35,439 nt of DNA, taken from the NCBI GenBank assembly GCA_028696945.1, contig JAQVGD010000009.1:1-35439 (forward strand), read 5' to 3'. How positions within the stretch are numbered: position 1 is the stretch's first letter; each line of letters starts with the position of its first letter. The notes beneath the pieces are model-generated. The model saw nothing but the letters and a program-made list of their open reading frames with translations, made no database searches and was not told the DNA's origin. A program made the position numbers and the translations under genes. Below are positions 19,701-27,345 of this stretch, piece after piece. This DNA comes from Lutibacter sp. Its GTDB lineage: Bacteria; Bacteroidota; Bacteroidia; Flavobacteriales; Flavobacteriaceae.

Positions 19701-20268
19701 AAAGTCCGTAAGGCAGTATATTTTGAATGCCATCCAATACGGTTACTGATTTATTTTTGGAAGAATTATTACTTAATGTGGCTTTTTTTACAAATCCAAA
19801 AAGATTGCTGGAATTCCATTCATATCGAAAAGTTAATTCAAGATCATTATTTATTTCTTCAAAAATGATTTTATTTCCAAAGCTATTTTTATATAAATTT
19901 CTTTGAATTTCATACAGTCCTTGATAACTATCTGAAAAAGGTTCCCAAAGAAGGATTTTCTTTTTTTTATGAATTTGAATTATGGTTTTACTTCCTGTAA
20001 TAGTTGCAGATTCTGTTATTTTATCATCTGTATAATAGGGAAAAAGTGCGGAATCGCAATCTTTTCTTCCAGCTGTTAACCCTCCATTACTCGAAATAAA
20101 CATCCAGTGATTTGAGTCACTTACCATGCTCATAAAGAAAGGCCTTAAACCATCAGAATTAGAAATCTTGTAGAAATTTTCATTTCCTATAATAATTTCA
20201 TCCCCTGCAACAATTCTGGTCTTGAAATTAGCTTCTGATTTTCCAATAAATATTGGTTTGTGAGACAT
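16795..20268 (-). pseudogene. GH94/GH149/GH161-like beta-glucan phosphorylase candidate (1157 codons), interrupted by a single in-frame TAA at 18868..18870
   Basis: ORFs 18868..20268 and 16795..18825 lie in the same frame. The joining codons are ...GGT TCA AAA ATT TTG GAT [TAA] GAG GGA AAC TGG CGA GAT ATT TTT CAG AAT TGG GAA GCA CTA GTG CAT TCT TAT, giving SKILD*EGNWRDIFQNWEALVHSYPEF. N-terminal half has 'GGLTAGRKDCDSALFPYYTDDKI'; C-terminal half has 'RPEWNDANNALVGNG' (GH94-like W-N-D catalytic-Asp motif). No signal peptide. Confidence 0.75.
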
Positions 20269-20292
20269 TATGAGCGCTCTATTTAGAAAATG

Positions 20293-21606
20293 TTAATTTA
20301 CTTTAAATGGAATATTTGCAGTTGCTGCATGTCCGTGGCCATCATCGGCATAAACAAATAAACGGTACATTCCGGCAGTTGGTGCTTTAAAGGTAAGTTC
20401 CCCGTCTTTTTGGTTAACTATTTCAAAATTAACACTTTTCGGACGCTCTTCATGGTCGCCACCATCTCCTAAATCAACGCTTTCAGGCAATATTTCCCAA
20501 GTATAATTGATGGGATCATTTTCAAAATCGGAAATTTTCAGGGATGCTGTATATAATTTTTCGGCTTCCATTACCACATTTTCATAAGCTGTTTTGCCAT
20601 CAATGGTATAAGAAACTATTTGAGGTGTTCTGTTTTCAGGCCATTTGCTATTCCAAACAAAATGCATCACATCCACAGATTCCGTTTCTTTGCCATCTTC
20701 CAAATAAATACCATACCAAGTAGGTGTTCTTTCCTGTTTATTTCCCCAAAGAAAAACATAAGAGCCAATACATTGCAATGAATCAGCTTCAATTCCGCCT
20801 TTGTATCTCTTTAAATAATTAGCGGCTTTAAGGGTGCTGTTTTCTTCTATCGGCGCACCCCAAGCTGTTTTTGGAACTTCCCAATGCCCGGTAGCACCCC
20901 ATTCGGTTACTATGTACGGACCTTCCCATCCATATTCCCTGATTAATTTCGGTAAATTTGGAAGATCGCCATACATTTGAACAGATAAAATATCTAAATC
21001 GGAGCATTTTTCTTTGATTAATGCAATTTCCTTTTTGGAAATACCCGCCAACATGGTTGTGGTTAAATGATTTGGATCAACTTCATGAATCATTTTCGAA
21101 ATGTCATTCACGGCATCCCAAACTTTCGGATTTTCATAACGCAAATTCAATTCATTTCCAATTCCCCAAATCATTAAAGCAGGATGGTCTTTTAAGTCCA
21201 AAACTTTAGTTTTAATACGCTCCAATTGCTCTTTTACGGCGACAGTATCATTATAGTCAAATCCGTGGCGTTCTCTTTCTACTTCAATGCCCATAGTTAC
21301 CATCAACCCGTTTTTGTACGCCTCATCTAAAATTTCTTTGCCACTTTTTTGTCCGTTTTCGGTTCTCCAAGTTCTAAAAGAATTTCCGTTGTGTTTGGCA
21401 ACCGACGCAATATTGCCGAATTCCAATCCAGCCCCTTTAATGTAAAATGGTTTTCCGGCAACAAAAAGTTGGAATTTTCCATCGGTATTTGTTAAAGTTA
21501 CTTTTACCGGTTTCTCCAGCGGTAATTGAGTTGTTGTTATTTGTGGCGTTTTTACACATGAAAACAAGCAAAATAAACACACGATTATAATTGGGGTAAT
21601 TTTCAT
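20293..21606 (-). CDS. GH2-like TIM-barrel glycoside hydrolase lipoprotein with C-terminal beta-sandwich
   Basis: 437 aa. Lipobox 'CLFSC', 'PFYIKGAGLEFGN', 'NSFRTWRT', 'LMIWGIGNELNLRYENPKVW' (acid/base Glu), 'PYIVTEWGATGHWEV' (nucleophile Glu). Confidence 0.75.
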   Translation of the reverse strand: MKITPIIIVCLFCLFSCVKTPQITTTQLPLEKPVKVTLTNTDGKFQLFVAGKPFYIKGAGLEFGNIASVAKHNGNSFRTWRTENGQKSGKEILDEAYKNGLMVTMGIEVERERHGFDYNDTVAVKEQLERIKTKVLDLKDHPALMIWGIGNELNLRYENPKVWDAVNDISKMIHEVDPNHLTTTMLAGISKKEIALIKEKCSDLDILSVQMYGDLPNLPKLIREYGWEGPYIVTEWGATGHWEVPKTAWGAPIEENSTLKAANYLKRYKGGIEADSLQCIGSYVFLWGNKQERTPTWYGIYLEDGKETESVDVMHFVWNSKWPENRTPQIVSYTIDGKTAYENVVMEAEKLYTASLKISDFENDPINYTWEILPESVDLGDGGDHEERPKSVNFEIVNQKDGELTFKAPTAGMYRLFVYADDGHGHAATANIPFKVN

Positions 21607-21613
21607 TTTATGG

Positions 21614-23128
21614 TTATGATCTAATTAATAATTCTTCAACTTCTTCCAAAGTTTTTCCCTTTGTTTCAATGACATATTTATAAACAAACAGCACGGATAA
21701 AACAGCCATGCCCGCATAAATTGCGAAAGTTACCGTTGGTCCTAAATTTGTGAGTTCCCAAGGGAATAATTGGGTTACGGCATAACTTACCAAGGAGTTG
21801 AAAAATCCAACGATGGAGATAGCGATTCCTTTTACGTTTCCAGGGAAAATTTCCGACAGCATCGTCCACATTACTGGTCCCAAAGAAATGGCAAATGCCG
21901 CCACATATAACAAAATGGCTATCAATACCAAATTGGCGTTGATGTTAATGAAATTTTTAGTTTCGTTTTGCTTAAATTCAAGTAATTGCGCCTCACTTAT
22001 CAACGGTGCAACACCAGCAAACAACTCACTTTGTGAAGAAAATGTCGATCCGTTTAATGGTGTTAAGGACGATTTCATGTCGGCATTTCCAATTTTTGCA
22101 ATGGTTGATTCATTAAAATTGTAGGTTGCGTTGTTAAAGGCTAAAGTTGCCATTGAAAGTGCAATTGCCATGGCTGAAGTTCCAATAATCAACAAAGGTT
22201 TTCTGCCCAATTTATCAATAAACCAAATAGCGACAAAAGTGAACACCAAATTGATAAGTCCAACAACAATTGCCTGTAAAAATGAAGCATCCGTACTTCC
22301 GCCGGCTTGTTCAAAAATGGTTGGCGCGTAATAAAAAATAGCATTAATTCCCGTTATTTGTTGGAAAAAGGCCAATCCGAAAGCGATAATGAGAATAACT
22401 GTCATTCTTTTGCTGAAGAAATCTGCATAGGTGCCTTTGGCTTCTTTTTTGTCGATTCCTCTCTGAATTTCTCCAATAGTGGTATCGGCAAATTCATCCC
22501 CACCAATTTTTATCAATATTTTTTTAGCTGTTACAACTTCATTTAAACGTTGAATTAACCATCTCGGACTTCTAGGCACCATAAAAAGCGCAAAAAAGTA
22601 GATGATTGCAGGAATTGCTTCCACGCCCAACATCCACCTCCAGCTTTCGCCTTCCAAATCTTTCAAAAAATAATTTGAAAAATACGCTACGGAAATTCCC
22701 AAAACAATGTTTAGTTGGTTTAAAGAAACCAAGCTTCCCCTTAATTTAGGCGGCGCAATTTCAGCAATATAAATTGGCGCAATTAAGATAGCACCACCGA
22801 TGCCGACACCTCCAATAATTCTGGCGATGACAAAAGAAAGATAATCGGTTGCTGTTGCAGACCATAATGCAGATACCGTAAAAAGCATGGCGGTTACAAT
22901 CAATATTTTTTTTCTTCCGAATTTATCGCTTAAAGGACCAGCGGAAATGTTTCCAGCCATCGCACCGAAAATTACGCAACCCACGGAGAATCCAAGTTCC
23001 CAATCGGACATTTTAAAATAAGTTCGAATTCCGTTTACGGCACCTGAAATTACCGCACTGTCGAAACCCAAAAGGAAGCCGCCCATAGCAACAATGAGGC
23101 TGATGGAAATGGCATAAGATTTTTTCAT
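21614..23128 (-). CDS. MFS sugar porter (sugar:H+ symporter family)
   Basis: 504 aa. 'GFDSAVISGAVNGI', 'DKFGRKKILI', 'PRSPRWLIQ', 'FFQQITGINAIFYYAPTIFEQAG', 'DKLGRKPLLIIG', 'YVIETKGKTLEEVEE'. Confidence 0.94.
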   Translation of the reverse strand: MKKSYAISISLIVAMGGFLLGFDSAVISGAVNGIRTYFKMSDWELGFSVGCVIFGAMAGNISAGPLSDKFGRKKILIVTAMLFTVSALWSATATDYLSFVIARIIGGVGIGGAILIAPIYIAEIAPPKLRGSLVSLNQLNIVLGISVAYFSNYFLKDLEGESWRWMLGVEAIPAIIYFFALFMVPRSPRWLIQRLNEVVTAKKILIKIGGDEFADTTIGEIQRGIDKKEAKGTYADFFSKRMTVILIIAFGLAFFQQITGINAIFYYAPTIFEQAGGSTDASFLQAIVVGLINLVFTFVAIWFIDKLGRKPLLIIGTSAMAIALSMATLAFNNATYNFNESTIAKIGNADMKSSLTPLNGSTFSSQSELFAGVAPLISEAQLLEFKQNETKNFININANLVLIAILLYVAAFAISLGPVMWTMLSEIFPGNVKGIAISIVGFFNSLVSYAVTQLFPWELTNLGPTVTFAIYAGMAVLSVLFVYKYVIETKGKTLEEVEELLIRS

Positions 23129-23196
23129 TCTATATTTATTGGTTGGTTATTGATTGTTCTTTTCGACTTCGCTTCGGGTAAGGTTATTGGGTTAAA

Positions 23197-24666
23197 CTAT
23201 AATACAATTGTTTGAATTGAATGGGCTGGAGCATGTAATTCCGCTATTCTTAAATTCATCGTTACACTATAGGATATTGCTGCATCGCCATGGTTCATTA
23301 CCACCACAACAATGCCTCCGTCTTCATTTATAAATGCAGTGGTTATTAAATTGTTAGCACTTGATACGCTTGAAATTCTTTTTGCGCCCGGACGTATAAA
23401 TTTTGAAAAATGCCCAATATAGTAATAGGAATTTGTGAACAGAAGTTCATTTGTTTTTGTGTCTCCATGAACAGGGGAGAAGCACAGGTTCCCAACGTGA
23501 TTTGGTCCTCCGGTTTCATCCAACAAAATATTCCAGTCTGTCCAGGCAACCGTTCCGTTATTAAAATCGTTAATCATCGATTTTCCATAACGTTCTGCCA
23601 ATTTCGGATCTTCCGAGACAATTCGCGTTAAGTCATATTTTTCGTTGGTGCCTTCTGTAAAAATCAAATTTTTGTCAGGAAACGCCTCATTTACGGCTTT
23701 TACGTTATTAAACATAGGAATACCGTCTTTCCAGTCTTCATACCAATGAAAACCAATTCCCCAAACGTATTTTGAAGCTTCAGGATCATTTAAAATCACG
23801 CTGGCTCTTTGAAACATTAAATCGCGGTTATGATCCCAAACAATTATTTTTTTATCGCCCAAACCTTCTTTTTCCAAGGTTGGTCCTAAATAATTTTTTA
23901 AAAAATCGCGTTCCTCTTCCGCAGAATAAATACAAGATTCCCAAGTTTGGGTGGCCATAGGTTCATTTTGAACGGTTAATCCCCAAATTGGAATTCCTTC
24001 TTTTTCGTAGGCTTTTATAAATTTTGCATAATAATTTGCCCAAGGCTGATAGAATTCTGGTTTTAATTTTCCGCCCTGCAACATATTGTTGTTCGTTTTC
24101 ATAAAAGCAGGAGGACTCCACGGACTTGCATACATCATTAATTTTCCTCCGGCAGCGGCAATTGCCAGTTTTGTAAATGGCAATCTAAATTGCTTGTCGT
24201 GATCAATGTTGAAAGTCTTTAACTCGGAATCTCCTTCTTCAATATAAGTGTAACTTTCGCTTGAAAAATCGCAGCTGTTAATGATGGTTCTTCCCAACGT
24301 ATAGCCAATCCCTTTATCAACGCTATAATAAGCTTCCATAAACAGGTCTTGATTTTCTTTTGAAAGTTTGTAAAAGGTTTCTGCGGAAGCATCGGTTAAC
24401 GCTGCGCCAATCCCCAAAAAGGTTTGAAATTGCTTGCTTGGATCGACCGAAATAGCAGATTCTGTTTCCAAAGGCTGTTTAAAATCATTAAATTTTAAAG
24501 TATCTGTAAGTGTTAACTTTAAATCCGTATTATGTGCAGAAGTATAAACTATTGCAGTTTTATTTTCTGCCATTATTGGTTTCTCAGCCTTAATAATGGT
24601 TTTTTCTTTTGGGGTACATCCAGTAAATGCAATAATCAGAAGAAGGATTGTTGATATTTTTTTCAT
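23197..24666 (-). CDS. Glycoside hydrolase family 30 (glucosylceramidase/beta-1,6-glucanase type) lipoprotein
   Basis: 489 aa. Lipobox 'IAFTGC', 'FLGIGAALTDASAETFYKL', 'MYASPWSPPAFMKTNNNMLQGGKL', 'WGLTVQNEPMATQTWESC', 'LIFTEGTNEKYD'. Confidence 0.92.
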   Translation of the reverse strand: MKKISTILLLIIAFTGCTPKEKTIIKAEKPIMAENKTAIVYTSAHNTDLKLTLTDTLKFNDFKQPLETESAISVDPSKQFQTFLGIGAALTDASAETFYKLSKENQDLFMEAYYSVDKGIGYTLGRTIINSCDFSSESYTYIEEGDSELKTFNIDHDKQFRLPFTKLAIAAAGGKLMMYASPWSPPAFMKTNNNMLQGGKLKPEFYQPWANYYAKFIKAYEKEGIPIWGLTVQNEPMATQTWESCIYSAEEERDFLKNYLGPTLEKEGLGDKKIIVWDHNRDLMFQRASVILNDPEASKYVWGIGFHWYEDWKDGIPMFNNVKAVNEAFPDKNLIFTEGTNEKYDLTRIVSEDPKLAERYGKSMINDFNNGTVAWTDWNILLDETGGPNHVGNLCFSPVHGDTKTNELLFTNSYYYIGHFSKFIRPGAKRISSVSSANNLITTAFINEDGGIVVVVMNHGDAAISYSVTMNLRIAELHAPAHSIQTIVL

Positions 24667-25502
24667 TTTTTATAATTTAATTTTACAAACACGGGTAAAT
24701 GATCAGATGGATATTTTAAATCTTTTGAATCGCTTAAAACAGCATATTTTTTAACTATTAGCTTGTTGTTTTTAGAAACAAAAATATAATCAATCAATAT
24801 AGTTACCGGTTCATTATGCTTAAATCCATTGAATGTTCCTGTTGGTCCAAAAGGTTTTTCTTCGGAAATGTCTCTGCTATCATCCATTTGAGTTTTTAGT
24901 GAAATAATCCTTTCAGCATCGGGTTCAGAATTAAAATCGCCCATAAAAATAACCGGATAGTTTTGCGTATTTACTTCTGCTATTTTTGAAAGAATAAGTT
25001 CTATTCCTTTTGTTCTTGCAACTTCCCCAATATGATCCAAATGTGTGTTGAAAACCCAAAGATTCTTTTTTGCTTTTTTATCTTTAAATAGGGCATAAGT
25101 ACAAACCCTGTTATAAGCGGCATCCCAACCTTTTGAAATTACATTTGGCGTTTCAGAAAGCCAAAAAGTATTGGATTCTTTCAATATAAATCGGTCTTTT
25201 TTATAGAAAATATTGGAAGATTCCCCTTTTCCTTCGCCATCCCGTCCCATACCAACATAACTATATTGCGGTAGCGCGGTTACAATATCTATTACCTGAT
25301 TTGGCGTTGCTTCTTGAACTCCAAAAATATCTGGTTCGTAAAATTGAATTTGTGAAGTGAAAAATTCTTTTCTGAGCGGCCATGCATTTTCGCTGTCAAC
25401 CGCAACATTCAATCGAATATTGTAGGTAATAACTTCCAATGATTGGGCACTTGAAAATAAGGCATATAAACTAAAGGCCAACAAAACAATTGATTTTCTC
25501 AT
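24663..25502 (-). CDS. Secreted endonuclease/exonuclease/phosphatase-fold hydrolase
   Basis: ORF from internal Met at 25502 (MRKSIVLLAFSLYALFSSAQS). 'EVITYNIRLN', 'DIFGVQEATPNQ', 'WVFNTHLDHIGE', 'VIFMGDFNSEPD', 'IDYIFVSK', 'YPSDHLPVFVKL'. ATGA overlap with the GH30 gene. Confidence 0.9.
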   Translation of the reverse strand: MRKSIVLLAFSLYALFSSAQSLEVITYNIRLNVAVDSENAWPLRKEFFTSQIQFYEPDIFGVQEATPNQVIDIVTALPQYSYVGMGRDGEGKGESSNIFYKKDRFILKESNTFWLSETPNVISKGWDAAYNRVCTYALFKDKKAKKNLWVFNTHLDHIGEVARTKGIELILSKIAEVNTQNYPVIFMGDFNSEPDAERIISLKTQMDDSRDISEEKPFGPTGTFNGFKHNEPVTILIDYIFVSKNNKLIVKKYAVLSDSKDLKYPSDHLPVFVKLNYKK

Positions 25503-25503
25503 G

Positions 25504-27078
25504 CTAATTATTTTGCGATGATTTTTGATATATTCTAACATAGTCTATTAACATTTCAGAAGGAAAAATGGAATCGTCAATTTCTCCGCCCCAATTGCCG
25601 CCAATGGCAAGATTTATGATTAAATAATAGGGTTTTTCAAAAGGCCAGCCTTCATTGGTGGTGTCTTTTCCGTTTTCGCCTTTTGTGGCTTCATAAAACA
25701 AGTTATTGTCGATATAAAATTTAATGCTTTCAGAAGTCCATTCAATTCCGTACAAGTGAAATTCTTTAAAAACGTCCGGCAGAGTTTCAAAATGGGTATA
25801 TTGATTTTTTTTCCAAAAATTGTACAGCTCAGTATGAAGCGATGTGTGTACAACGTTTGGGTCTTTGCCAACGTGCTCCATAATGTCTATTTCTCCGCTT
25901 AGCGGCCATTCTTCCTCTTTTGTGCGAAGCGTTTCAGGAAGCATCCATATAGCAGGCCAAGTTCCTTTACCTTCAGGCAGTTTTGCCATCACTTCCAGTT
26001 TGCCGTATTGCATAAGAAACCTTTTATAAGTTGTTAAGCGGGCAGAAGTATATTCGCTATTTTTATAAGGCTTTTTTAAGGCTACGATATGAAGTTTACC
26101 TGCTTTTACAAAAGAATTTTCAATCGATTTCTCCAAATAAAATTGCTTTTCGTTATTTCCCCAGCCATGACCGCCAATATCATAATTCCATTTTGTGGAA
26201 TCTGGTAAACCGGAATAGTCAAATTCATCAGACCAAACTAATTTATAATCTTGGTAGGAAGCTTTAAATTGTGCAATTCTTTCCAGTAACAATTCCGGTT
26301 CGTTGGTGGTGATAAAATCGAAATTGTTTGCCAACAGCCAGTCCATATCCACAGCGTCATTTACCGTCCAAGCGTTTAAGGTAATATTGTTATTTTTAGC
26401 ACTTTCAATCCATTCAGGATGGTTTTTAAAAACTGAAAAATGACAATCTAATCCTGAAATTCCATCCGCTTTTAATTGCTCTGGAGATTTATTTCCTTCT
26501 AAATACTGGGTGGAAACTGTCGGATTTAATACTCTTATCTTCTTTAAGATTTCATAATCAAAACTTATAAAAGCAACCATCTGTTCGGCATCGAGTTCTT
26601 TAAACAATTGAACTACTTTTGTGGCAATTATTTGGCCTCTTTCTTTGCTTATTTCTGATGGTTTTATTTCACAAACCAACCTTGTTGAATTGTTATTTTC
26701 CATTCCAGCTTTAATATATTCCCTTAGTGTGGGCAGTTTTTCGCCATTTGTTAGTTTGAATTTTACAAGATTGGCGTAAGTGGTTTTTTCGATTTCCAGA
26801 TTGTTATAATGCGGATCGTGATTGATTACCAATGAATCATCGGCCGTCATTCTCACATCAAATTCGGAGCCTGTACAATTTAATTCAATGGCATGTTTAA
26901 GCGATGCAATGGAATTTTCGGGAAAACCGTTTTTCTTCCAAGCACCTCTGTGGGCAACCACGCTATTGTTCGCAAAGGCTATTTTATTCATTGCAACAGG
27001 TTTGGTTGAAACACAGGCTGAAAAAAGTAAAATAATGAATCCAATAATTACCGTGTTAATTTTCTTTAATCTATTCAT
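25504..27078 (-). CDS. Bimodular lipoprotein: glycerophosphodiester phosphodiesterase (GDPD) domain fused to GH16 beta-glucanase
   Basis: 524 aa. Lipobox 'ILLFSAC'; GDPD 'VVAHRGAWKKNGFPENSIASLKHAIELNCTGSEFDVRMTADDSLVINHD' and 'VNDAVDMDWLLANNFDFITTNEPELL'; GH16 'KLVWSDEFDYSGLPD', 'WPAIWMLPE', 'SGEIDIMEHVG' (ExDxxE), 'IDYVRIYQ'. Confidence 0.93.
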   Translation of the reverse strand: MNRLKKINTVIIGFIILLFSACVSTKPVAMNKIAFANNSVVAHRGAWKKNGFPENSIASLKHAIELNCTGSEFDVRMTADDSLVINHDPHYNNLEIEKTTYANLVKFKLTNGEKLPTLREYIKAGMENNNSTRLVCEIKPSEISKERGQIIATKVVQLFKELDAEQMVAFISFDYEILKKIRVLNPTVSTQYLEGNKSPEQLKADGISGLDCHFSVFKNHPEWIESAKNNNITLNAWTVNDAVDMDWLLANNFDFITTNEPELLLERIAQFKASYQDYKLVWSDEFDYSGLPDSTKWNYDIGGHGWGNNEKQFYLEKSIENSFVKAGKLHIVALKKPYKNSEYTSARLTTYKRFLMQYGKLEVMAKLPEGKGTWPAIWMLPETLRTKEEEWPLSGEIDIMEHVGKDPNVVHTSLHTELYNFWKKNQYTHFETLPDVFKEFHLYGIEWTSESIKFYIDNNLFYEATKGENGKDTTNEGWPFEKPYYLIINLAIGGNWGGEIDDSIFPSEMLIDYVRIYQKSSQNN

Positions 27079-27128
27079 TTTAGAAACTATTTTTTAGTTG
27101 CTTCTTTTTTTTTAATTGAAGCAAAATT

Positions 27129-27200
27129 TTATTGATAAACCCTAACATAATCCACAAACATTCTTTGGGGAAATGTAGTGGAGGAGTCTTTTGGTAATTT
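27129..27200 (-). pseudogene. Decayed 3' remnant of a GH16 gene
   Basis: Minus strand encodes KLPKDSSTTFPQRMFVDYVRVYQ*, similar to the GH16 C-terminus of the neighbour (DDSIFPSEMLIDYVRIYQ). Confidence 0.6.
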
Positions 27201-27205
27201 AATTA

Positions 27206-27240
27206 AAAAGAACTCCTCTAATTTTAGGAGGAGTTCTTTT
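27206..27240 (-). terminator. Strong hairpin (terminator/attenuator) downstream of susD
   Basis: Perfect 13-bp stem aaaagaactcctc-(taattttag)-gaggagttctttt, T-runs on both sides. Oriented after susD on the minus strand. Confidence 0.8.
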
Positions 27241-27345
27241 CGATGTTAAAAACTCAAATTTTTATTTTAAAGAGATCCTTAAATCTTTAGAAAAATAAAA
27301 TTTAAATCATAAATAAAAACAAAGAACAATATGTAAGTAAATTTA

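Noticed and set aside
21798-22546. Plus-strand ORFs antisense to the MFS gene
   Set aside because: Shadow ORFs opposite a clear sugar porter; no independent evidence.
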